DNA of 8,714 bases from an uncultured Clostridia bacterium (GTDB taxonomy: Bacteria; Bacillota; Clostridia; Christensenellales; UBA1242). The notes under the pieces are model-generated. The model did no database searches and had not been told where the DNA came from. It saw nothing but the letters and a program-made list of their open reading frames with translations. Where the stretch lies: the NCBI GenBank assembly GCA_934725795.1, contig CAKVCF010000022.1, positions 1-8,714 of the forward strand, written 5' to 3'. Positions 1 through 5,700 of the stretch are shown piece after piece (positions within the stretch are counted from its first letter, which is position 1; every line of letters begins with the position of its first letter). The position numbers and the translations under genes are program-made.

Positions 1-1439
1 GCTATGGTGAAGGCAAACCCGATAAATTTAATGCCGTGGCAAATGCAAAAACTCCGTTTTTAGACAGCTTAAAAAATAATATTGCTTTGCTTAAAGCAGA
101 TGGTGAAGCAGTTGGGCTTTTTGCTGGCGAAATGGGGGGAAGCGAAGTCGGTCATTTAACAATTGGCTCTGGCAGAGTTGTGCAATCCACAGCAAAACAA
201 ATTAGAGATGAAATTTTAAATGGTAAATTCAAGCAAAATAATGTGCTTTTAAGCATTGAAAAACAACTTGAACAAACTGCTGGCGATGTGCATTTGGTTG
301 GGCTTATGAGTGATAAAAACATTCACAGCAACATTGAGCATTGTTATGAACTTATGCATGATTTATCAGGCAAAGCAAAACATATCTATTTGCACATGAT
401 AACTGACGGACGTGATTGTGGTAGTGCTGATAGTTTGAAATATTTAAAGACCTTGCGTAAACATATGCAAACCACTGAAAATTGTGAAATTGCAAGCATT
501 GGTGGACGCTGGTACGCAATGGACAGAGAAGGCAATATGGACCGCAACACTATTGGTCTTAATGCTATGATTAATCAAGGAACTGGCATAAAACCAGACG
601 AAATTGAAGCCTACTTAAAAAGCCAACACAAGGCTGGCAACACTGACGAATATGTTGTGCCAACACATGTTCAAACCAAACAACCTTTTGAGTTGACCGC
701 AAATGATTTTGTTATCTTCTTTAACTTCCGTGAAGATAGGTTGCGTCAAATTGTTAAACTTATGGCGCAACGACCTGCAAAACTTGCCACCATGGCAGAT
801 GTTGCAACAGCAAAAACTTTGGTATTTTATCCAAAAACCATTGTTAAAAACACTTTAAGCGAATACCTTTCAAGCCTTGGCTTAAAACAAATTAAGATTA
901 GCGAATCAACAAAGTATGCACATGTAACATATTTCTTAAACGGCGAATATGAACCACCATTTAAAGGTGAAGACCGCGTGCATGTGCCAACAATAAAAAT
1001 AGATAAATTTAACAAAACACCATTTATGCAAGCGGGCAAAATTGCTGATGAAACAATTGAAGCAGTTAAAGATGGGTATGATGCTATTATTGTGAATTTC
1101 TCTAACCCTGATATGATTGGCCACACTGGTGATTATGATGCTGTTGTGAAATCACTTGAATATTTAGATGGCAAACTTAAAACAATAGCTGAAACTGCAC
1201 TTAAATACGGCTATTTTGTGATTATAACAGCAGACCATGGTAACAGTGAACAAATGCGTTATCCAAATGGCGAACCACATTATGCTCACACGCTTAATAA
1301 AGTTATGTTTGCCGTTGTTGATAGTGTGCCACACAAACTTAAACCTCAGGGCGGGCTTAGAGATGTTGCACCAACTTTCTTGCACCTTTTAGGCGTTGAA
1401 CCTAACAAATACTTTGAAGGTTCAAGTTTGGTTAAGTAA
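1..1439 (+). CDS. gpmI: 2,3-bisphosphoglycerate-independent phosphoglycerate mutase, 5'-truncated by window edge
   Basis: This cytosolic glycolytic enzyme interconverts 3- and 2-phosphoglycerate using two metal ions and a phosphoserine intermediate. The reading frame is open to the window edge (first whole codon at 3), and the residues before the GTG at 36 (YGEGKPDKFNAVANAKTPF) match the family N-terminus. The GTG is therefore internal and only about a dozen residues, including the first metal-binding Asp, are missing. Visible family motifs in order: MGGSEVGH with the nucleophilic Ser (codon 141-143), ITDGRD, GGRWYAMDRE, FFNFREDRLRQI, the metal-ligand segment NPDMIGHTGD, ITADHGNSEQM, and the late His in PHYAHT. 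The end, GLRDVAPTFLHLLG, is typical. The Ser is preceded by GG where most homologues have GN. Gene order with secG, rnr and smpB downstream fits Firmicutes. No clear terminator follows. Confidence 0.97.
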   Translation, partial: YGEGKPDKFNAVANAKTPFLDSLKNNIALLKADGEAVGLFAGEMGGSEVGHLTIGSGRVVQSTAKQIRDEILNGKFKQNNVLLSIEKQLEQTAGDVHLVGLMSDKNIHSNIEHCYELMHDLSGKAKHIYLHMITDGRDCGSADSLKYLKTLRKHMQTTENCEIASIGGRWYAMDREGNMDRNTIGLNAMINQGTGIKPDEIEAYLKSQHKAGNTDEYVVPTHVQTKQPFELTANDFVIFFNFREDRLRQIVKLMAQRPAKLATMADVATAKTLVFYPKTIVKNTLSEYLSSLGLKQIKISESTKYAHVTYFLNGEYEPPFKGEDRVHVPTIKIDKFNKTPFMQAGKIADETIEAVKDGYDAIIVNFSNPDMIGHTGDYDAVVKSLEYLDGKLKTIAETALKYGYFVIITADHGNSEQMRYPNGEPHYAHTLNKVMFAVVDSVPHKLKPQGGLRDVAPTFLHLLGVEPNKYFEGSSLVK

Positions 1440-1526
1440 ACACTACACGAAGATTGAAAAAGACAGCATTTAAATCACCAAACGCGTTAAATAAGGCAAA
1501 TTTATATTTGCAAAACGTTATGGCTA

Positions 1527-1555
1527 TTGACAAATGCTTTTGTGTTTGATAAAAT
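1527..1555 (+). promoter_or_regulatory. SigA-type promoter for the 73-residue protein gene
   Basis: A perfect TTGACA (1527-1532) is followed after 17 nt by TAAAAT (1550-1555), within the longer motif TTTGATAAAAT. It lies 27 nt before the start codon and starts transcription independently of gpmI. A small hairpin (GCAAAT 1496-1501 with ATTTGC 1506-1511) sits just upstream, without a T-tract. Confidence 0.75.
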
Positions 1556-1582
1556 ACAAAAAGAAAAAACAAAGGAATAAAT

Positions 1583-1804
1583 ATGAAAGAAGCCTATTAT
1601 CAAGTTGTTAATTTTTTTCAAAGTATGCCAATGATTTGGTTTGTTACTATTTGGCTTGCACTTTTGGCGTGCGGCTTGCTTTGCATTATGAATTTCTTTA
1701 AAGCGCATGACGGCAAACAAAAACGCATTGAAAAAGCAGGCTTGCTTGTTTTGGCAATTTTAATGTTTGCATTTTTGATTTATTTAACATATATTAGGCA
1801 TTAA
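1583..1804 (+). CDS. small two-helix membrane protein, unknown function
   Basis: I do not recognise this 73-residue protein. Two hydrophobic segments are clear: about residues 17-38 (from MIWFVTIW to MNFF) and about 51-70 (GLLVLAILMFAFLIYLTY). They are joined by a short basic hydrophilic loop (KAHDGKQKRIEK), so both ends probably lie on the same side of the membrane, likely outside by the positive-inside rule. The gene has its own promoter and a ribosome site, AAAGGA at 1571-1576, well placed for the ATG. It sits directly before secG, and its size and topology resemble SecG, but the SecG Gly/Ser-rich loop is absent. Possibilities are a Sec-associated small protein, a divergent SecG-like protein, or something unrelated. 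That it is a real gene rests on the promoter, the ribosome site and the coherent topology. Confidence 0.72.
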   Translation: MKEAYYQVVNFFQSMPMIWFVTIWLALLACGLLCIMNFFKAHDGKQKRIEKAGLLVLAILMFAFLIYLTYIRH

Positions 1805-1818
1805 TTTTGTTAATTTAC

Positions 1819-1847
1819 TTGTCAATATTTTTGTGCTGTGTTATAAT
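1819..1847 (+). promoter_or_regulatory. SigA-type promoter of secG
   Basis: TTGTCA (1819-1824), a 17-nt spacer, then a perfect TATAAT (1842-1847). It gives a leader of about 40 nt before the secG start, which carries a strong GGAGG ribosome site at about 1884-1888. Confidence 0.82.
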
Positions 1848-1893
1848 AACAAGGCGTAAATAAATATTTTACAATTACCTTTCTGGAGGATAT

Positions 1894-2196
1894 ATGAGTT
1901 ATATTTTAGGAACAGTTCCACAATGGATTTCAAAATCATTTCCAGTGCTTCAAAGCATCTGCTTGGTTATTTTAGCATTGCTTGCTTTAACACTTATCGT
2001 TTTGGTATTCATGCAAATTAATGGCGATAGCGATGGCAACAATGTTATCACAGGCAACCAAGATAGTTATTATGCTCAAAACAAGGGCGGTTCACGTGAA
2101 GGCCGTATCACAAAATTGGCATATATTATGGTTGGTTTGATTGCATTTTTCATTGTAGTTTACTTATTATTGGTTAAAATTCCAACAATGTTTTAA
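1894..2196 (+). CDS. secG: protein translocase subunit SecG
   Basis: SecG is the small accessory subunit of the SecYEG channel and helps SecA-driven export across the cytoplasmic membrane. The 100-residue protein has two transmembrane segments, about residues 18-41 (LALLALTLIVLVFMQ at its end) and about 75-96 (YIMVGLIAFFIVVYLLL). A polar loop between them (about 42-74) holds a Gly/Ser/Asn-rich stretch and the segment YYAQNKGGSREGRITK, which matches the family's ..FFGK.KGRG..... pattern. The N-terminal tail (about 17 residues) is longer than in the shortest SecGs, and the loop is less glycine-rich than usual. The ATG has a strong GGAGG site, its own promoter and a strong terminator, so it is probably a single-gene transcript. 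Its place between gpmI and rnr agrees with the common Firmicutes order. Confidence 0.9.
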   Translation: MSYILGTVPQWISKSFPVLQSICLVILALLALTLIVLVFMQINGDSDGNNVITGNQDSYYAQNKGGSREGRITKLAYIMVGLIAFFIVVYLLLVKIPTMF

Positions 2197-2202
2197 AAAA
2201 AC

Positions 2203-2229
2203 AAAAGCAGGCGTTGTGCCTGCTTTTTT
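2203..2229. terminator. bidirectional intrinsic terminator after secG
   Basis: AAAAGCAGGC (2203-2212) pairs perfectly with GCCTGCTTTT (2218-2227) around the loop GTTGT, followed by Ts on the plus strand. An A-rich run to the left gives a T-tract on the minus strand. It therefore serves secG and also transcription arriving from the minus-strand gene and remnant to its right. Confidence 0.92.
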
Positions 2230-2263
2230 GTTGCGTAAAACCATGTGTTTTGCCTGTAAATTT

Positions 2264-2467
2264 TTATTTTCTGTATATCACTGATTCAAACTATTGCTCT
2301 TGAAATTCAGTCAAGGCTCTGATTTGATCATCAGTATAATTTTTACCTTTTTCCATTACAACAAGTTTATCATCATTATCATTTGTTCTATGTATAATTG
2401 CCACTACTTGCCCTTCAAAAGTATCTAATGGTTTATGTGTGTTTTTGAAGATATGCGAATTTAAAAA
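2264..2467 (-). pseudogene. remnant: C-terminal half of a short inorganic pyrophosphatase-family protein
   Basis: Read on the minus strand, about 2434 down to 2294 encodes KPLDTFEG, then VVAIIHRTNDNDDKLVV, then KNYTDDQIRALTEFQEQ. From memory of the family this is the C-terminal half of the short (about 110-120 residue) Firmicutes inorganic pyrophosphatases, which hydrolyse pyrophosphate in the cytosol. The N-terminal half with the catalytic DRPLGS..NYGY..DGEE.DAY region is missing. The open frame begins right after the stop of the upstream membrane-protein gene (2468) and has no ATG, GTG or TTG. At 2291-2293 a TAG follows FQEQ, exactly where relatives carry Tyr or Phe. Reading past it gives FESVIYRK and then TAA (2264-2266), the family's usual end. 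A 5' truncation plus a nonsense change of an aromatic codon points to a decaying gene. The family call is from remembered motifs, not a search. Confidence 0.78.
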
Positions 2468-2977
2468 TTATTCGTTGTTAATTTCTGTTTTAATTGTTTC
2501 AGTTGTTTCAGTGTTAACAACTGTTGCATTTGATGCGTCTAAATTGGCGGTTGCTGCTGGGACTTTGCTGTTTAAGCATAATTCAGCAATAAACAAGCCA
2601 ACAATAATTAAAGGCAACACACACCATAATGATGCACCAATAATATAAAATAATGCAAGCGCAGCGTTTAACACAAGGCTTGTTATGCAAAGACCTTTGT
2701 GGGTTGTGTTGATTGGCTTTCTGCAAATTAAGGCAGAAACAACGATATTGGCAATGCAACCGAACAAGATTAATACATAGCAACCGAACAAGATTAATAC
2801 ATATGTTAACATAGTGCTTGCATACATAACACCTGAAAACTCTGGGTCGCCAGCAAAAGCATCACGCACTTCTTTTAAAGCACAAATTAAATATAATGCA
2901 ACTATTGCCAAAATTGATGATAATACAATGCTTGTGATTGCCGCACCAAGTTGTAAACCTCTTTTTGTTTTATTCAT
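2468..2977 (-). CDS. four-helix membrane protein with an 8-residue tandem duplication, unknown function
   Basis: I do not recognise a named family for this 169-residue protein. It has a short basic N-terminus (MNKTKRG), then hydrophobic segments at about residues 10-34, 55-85, 95-116 and 117-137. A Thr/Asn/Glu-rich hydrophilic tail follows from about 138 to 169. Residues 59-66 (YVLILFGC) are repeated exactly at 67-74, encoded by a perfect 24-bp DNA duplication, so the second hydrophobic segment is about 8 residues longer than a usual membrane span. The ATG has a good ribosome site (GGAG about 7 nt before it) and a promoter candidate upstream. It runs opposite to the core genes around it and ends next to a pyrophosphatase remnant, which suggests a small local insertion or rearrangement between secG and rnr. 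Confidence 0.8.
   Translation of the reverse strand: MNKTKRGLQLGAAITSIVLSSILAIVALYLICALKEVRDAFAGDPEFSGVMYASTMLTYVLILFGCYVLILFGCIANIVVSALICRKPINTTHKGLCITSLVLNAALALFYIIGASLWCVLPLIIVGLFIAELCLNSKVPAATANLDASNATVVNTETTETIKTEINNE
2756..2803. repeat. perfect 24-bp tandem direct duplication
   Basis: Copy 1 is 2756-2779 and copy 2 is 2780-2803. They are identical, begin GCAACCGAAC, and have no spacer. The repeat is in frame with the minus-strand membrane-protein gene and duplicates residues YVLILFGC. Zero divergence suggests a recent slippage event. Confidence 0.97.
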
Positions 2978-2994
2978 AAATCACTCCATTAAGT

Positions 2995-3024
2995 ATAGTA
3001 ACAAAACAAGTTGAAAATTGTCAA
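2995..3024 (-). promoter_or_regulatory. promoter candidate for the minus-strand membrane-protein gene
   Basis: On the minus strand, TTGACA (3024-3019) is followed after 18 nt by TACTAT (3000-2995), a moderate -10. The start codon lies about 18 nt further on, after a GGAG ribosome site. The -35 is perfect, but the -10 matches consensus at only four of six positions. Confidence 0.5.
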
Positions 3025-3034
3025 ATATTGACAA
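3018..3034. promoter_or_regulatory. perfect inverted repeat overlapping the -35 (possible operator)
   Basis: TTGTCAA (3018-3024), ATA, TTGACAA (3028-3034): a perfect 7-bp inverted repeat with a 3-bp centre. It overlaps the minus-strand -35 and also presents TTGACA towards rnr. A dimeric regulator could bind here, but the site is short and AT-rich, so chance is possible. Confidence 0.4.
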
Positions 3035-3151
3035 CACTTTTTTAAATTTGTCGATATTTATGTTTTATAAATGTAACCGGCTTTTATCGTTTTGGCATAT
3101 TACAAACCATAACAATTTTAAATATTGCTTAAAATAAAGATTGTATTTAAT

Positions 3152-3179
3152 TTGTTATTTTGGTAAAATTTGATAAAAT
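3152..3179 (+). promoter_or_regulatory. promoter candidate of rnr, predicting a leaderless mRNA
   Basis: TTGTTA (3152-3157), a 16-nt spacer, then TAAAAT (3174-3179) inside TTTGATAAAAT. The same 11-mer forms the -10 of the well-formed promoter at 1527-1555. Only 7 nt separate the -10 from the rnr ATG at 3187, so transcription would begin at or next to the start codon. Confidence 0.5.
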
Positions 3180-3186
3180 GATATAT

Positions 3187-5445
3187 ATGAATTTAAGTTT
3201 AATTGATTTAATTAGAAAAGAAAAATTAAGTTACAGCACACTTGATAGCCTTGCTAAAAAGTTAAGCAAAGCAACAGGTGAGGCTGAAATAGATGTTAAA
3301 AATAACCTTGTTGGCTTGATAAAAGACGGCACATTGTTTTTGGATGATAAAAATAAAGTGTCTATATCCGCTGATAGGGGTTATTTAAAAGGCATTTTGG
3401 CTGTTAATAAAAAAGGGTATGGCTTTGCTCGCGTGGAAAACTATCCAGACTTTTTTGTGCCAGCATTTGCAATCAATGGTGCTTTTGATGGCGACCTTTG
3501 CTTGGTGGAAATAACTAACACTAAGTCAGAGCAAGACATTGAAGCCCGCGTGGTTAAAGTGCTTGAACGCAACACAACACATGTGGTTGGCACATTTATC
3601 ACGGGCAAATCAAAAGATGTGGTTTTCCCTGATGACCCTAGATTGCCACAAATAAGGATTTATAAAGGCAATTCTCTAAATGCTCAAAACAATCAAAAAG
3701 TGTGGGTAGAGTTAGACCTTGACAGCATTGGCACAAATATTGCACGTGGCAGAATTGTGGAAATCTTAGGCAAAGCGAACCAGCCAAAAGCCGAACAACT
3801 TTCTATAATCCGCTCTTTCAATTTGGTGGATAAATTTGATGCAAAAGTGCTTAATGAAGCAAAAAATATCAGCCAAGTGGTTGAATTGAAAAACTTTAAA
3901 AAGCGTGCTGACTACACTAATCTAAAAGTTATAACTATTGATGGCGAAGATGCAAGAGATTTTGACGATGCACTTTCAGTAGAACGCCTTGAAAATGGTT
4001 ATAAATTATATGTTCACATTGCAGACGTAAGCAACTATGTGGTTGAAAATTCTGCGTTAGATAAATCCGCTTATGAACGTGGCACAAGTGTGTATTTTTC
4101 AAACCAAGTTATACCAATGTTGCCAAAAGAACTATCAAATGGTATTTGCTCGCTTAACGAAGGTGTGAATAGATTGACACTTACTGTGGAAATCTTGCTT
4201 GATAACAATGCTAATGTGCTTTCAAGCAGCGTTAAAGAGGGCGTGATTTGTTCCACTCACCGCATGACATATACAGAAGTTATGAACATATTATCCGGCG
4301 ACAAAATGTTGATTGAAAAATATGCTGATGTATATGACGATATCTTGGCTTATCAAGATATTTCAAACAAGTTAAAAACAATACGCGAAAAGCGTGGTGA
4401 AATAAGGTTTAACTTGCCAGAGCCATATATTTTGGAAAATGATGCTGGCGAAATTGTAAGCATTGAAAAGCGCTTACAAGATGAATCACATGAGATAATT
4501 GAAAGCCTTATGGTGTTGGCAAATGAATGCGTTGCAAAAACATATTTTGATAAAAAGTTGCCATTTATCTATCGTGTGCATGAAAAGCCAGACGCTGATA
4601 AACTAACACGCATATGTTCGTTGCTTAACGGTATGGGCGTTGCAAACAATTTGGACGAAGAAGGCGAAAATCCAATGGCATTCCAAATAATCACCAAAAA
4701 GATTGAAGGTTCGCCTGGCGAACAGACAATGATGAAGTTGATGTTACGCAGCATGATGAAAGCCAGATACGCTCCACAATGTTTAGGGCACTTTGGCTTG
4801 GCAAGCGAATATTATTGTCATTTCACCAGCCCTATTAGGCGTTATCCAGATTTAATGATTCACCGCATTATTAAGCAATATATCAATGGCGTGCCACTTG
4901 ACGAATTAAAACGCAAATATGTGCCTATTGTTGAAAGAGCAAGTGAACAATCAAGTTTAACTGAAAAGAATGCTGACGAAGCAGAGCGTGAGGTTGACGA
5001 CTACAAAAAGGCCGTTTATATGCAAAAATTCTTAGGCGAAAAGTTTGTTGGCACAATTTCTGGTGTTCAAGAGTTTGGTGTATTTGTAGAGCTTGAAAAC
5101 GGCATTGAAGGCTTGGTGCGTGCTGAAGATTTGCCAATGGATAACTATGAATATGACGATATGAGTTTAAGCCTAAACGGGCAAACTCACACTTACAAAA
5201 TTGGCAACAGCATTGAAATTATGGTTGCAAACTGCAACACTCAACTTAGGCAAATTGATTTTGTGCTTGCCGACCAAACACAAAAACTTGGTGCTTTTGT
5301 TGTTAATAAAAACGCAAAAACAAAAGATAAAAAGGGTGGCGGAAAAAGGCAATCAACACGAACCACTTACAACAAGAACAACACAAAATCACGCAAAAAG
5401 ACAACAAAAACTTATTCTAGAAAATCTGGCAAAGGCAAAAGATAA
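3187..5445 (+). CDS. rnr: ribonuclease R (3'-5' exoribonuclease)
   Basis: RNase R is a processive cytosolic 3'-5' exoribonuclease that degrades structured RNA, rRNA and, with trans-translation, non-stop mRNA. The 752-residue product has an N-terminal helix-turn-helix-like region (about 1-75), a cold-shock/OB domain starting GILAVNKKGYGFARV, and then the RNB catalytic domain. The latter carries IDGEDARDFDDAL with Asp 252, 258, 260 and 261, later RGTSVYF, RVHEKPD and the C-terminal RNB motif TSPIRRYPDLMIHR. An S1 domain follows (about 616-698, VGTISGVQEFGVFVELENG), then a Lys/Arg-rich tail (about 699-752), as expected for RNase R rather than RNase II. I chose ATG 3187 because the protein then begins like its family. 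TTG 3160 and ATG 3178 are in frame upstream, but no candidate start has a Shine-Dalgarno sequence and both upstream ones would lie within the predicted promoter. Confidence 0.96.
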   Translation: MNLSLIDLIRKEKLSYSTLDSLAKKLSKATGEAEIDVKNNLVGLIKDGTLFLDDKNKVSISADRGYLKGILAVNKKGYGFARVENYPDFFVPAFAINGAFDGDLCLVEITNTKSEQDIEARVVKVLERNTTHVVGTFITGKSKDVVFPDDPRLPQIRIYKGNSLNAQNNQKVWVELDLDSIGTNIARGRIVEILGKANQPKAEQLSIIRSFNLVDKFDAKVLNEAKNISQVVELKNFKKRADYTNLKVITIDGEDARDFDDALSVERLENGYKLYVHIADVSNYVVENSALDKSAYERGTSVYFSNQVIPMLPKELSNGICSLNEGVNRLTLTVEILLDNNANVLSSSVKEGVICSTHRMTYTEVMNILSGDKMLIEKYADVYDDILAYQDISNKLKTIREKRGEIRFNLPEPYILENDAGEIVSIEKRLQDESHEIIESLMVLANECVAKTYFDKKLPFIYRVHEKPDADKLTRICSLLNGMGVANNLDEEGENPMAFQIITKKIEGSPGEQTMMKLMLRSMMKARYAPQCLGHFGLASEYYCHFTSPIRRYPDLMIHRIIKQYINGVPLDELKRKYVPIVERASEQSSLTEKNADEAEREVDDYKKAVYMQKFLGEKFVGTISGVQEFGVFVELENGIEGLVRAEDLPMDNYEYDDMSLSLNGQTHTYKIGNSIEIMVANCNTQLRQIDFVLADQTQKLGAFVVNKNAKTKDKKGGGKRQSTRTTYNKNNTKSRKKTTKTYSRKSGKGKR

Positions 5446-5460
5446 TCTATTTTTGCTTTT
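5435..5460 (+). terminator. weak terminator candidate overlapping the rnr stop
   Basis: GCAAAA (5435-5440) can pair with TTTTGC (5451-5456), followed by TTTT. The stem is short, has little GC and overlaps the stop codon, so it may only partly stop transcription. Confidence 0.3.
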
Positions 5461-5577
5461 AAGTAAAAAACCTACAAAATTGTGTAAAAACTATAACAAA
5501 ATAATTTTTGCTTGTGAAGTAATATTAAAGTTTAAAAACCATATAATAACAGTGTACTCAAACAATAAAATTATGGT

Positions 5578-5606
5578 TTGACTTTTATTGTCGAATAAAA
5601 AATAAT
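5578..5606 (+). promoter_or_regulatory. distal promoter candidate of the lipoprotein gene
   Basis: TTGACT (5578-5583), a 17-nt spacer, then AATAAT (5601-5606); each hexamer matches consensus at five of six positions. It would give a leader of nearly 90 nt. The surroundings are very AT-rich, so chance matches are likely. Confidence 0.35.
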
Positions 5607-5628
5607 TTTAAAAACTTGCATAATTTAG

Positions 5629-5658
5629 TTGGAAAATCAGCGTTAAGTTTGATATAAT
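5629..5658 (+). promoter_or_regulatory. proximal promoter candidate of the lipoprotein gene
   Basis: A perfect TATAAT (5653-5658), within TTTGATATAAT as at other promoters here, is preceded after 18 nt by TTGGAA (5629-5634). The resulting short leader carries a 6-bp hairpin (TGAGAT 5666-5671 with ATCTCA 5677-5682) and a strong AGGGGG ribosome site. Confidence 0.6.
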
Positions 5659-5700
5659 CAAGGTATGAGATAAACAATCTCAAAAAAATTAGGGGGAAAT

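Noticed and set aside
1481..1511. AACGCGTT palindrome and GCAAAT/ATTTGC hairpin after gpmI as a terminator
   Set aside because: No T-tract follows and the stems are short; gpmI termination remains unexplained.
3160..3186. TTG at 3160 or ATG at 3178 as the rnr start
   Set aside because: The extra residues do not resemble the RNase R N-terminus, no ribosome site precedes either, and both would lie in the predicted promoter.
5536..5579. Inverted repeat AAACCATA / TATGGTTT with a 28-nt loop in the rnr-lipoprotein gap
   Set aside because: Short AT-rich arms, a long loop and no T-tract; likely chance, though it overlaps a -35 candidate.
5201..5581. Open frame in +2 relative to the end of rnr
   Set aside because: It overlaps the S1 domain and basic tail of rnr, has no ribosome site, and its product is low-complexity and unlike a protein family.
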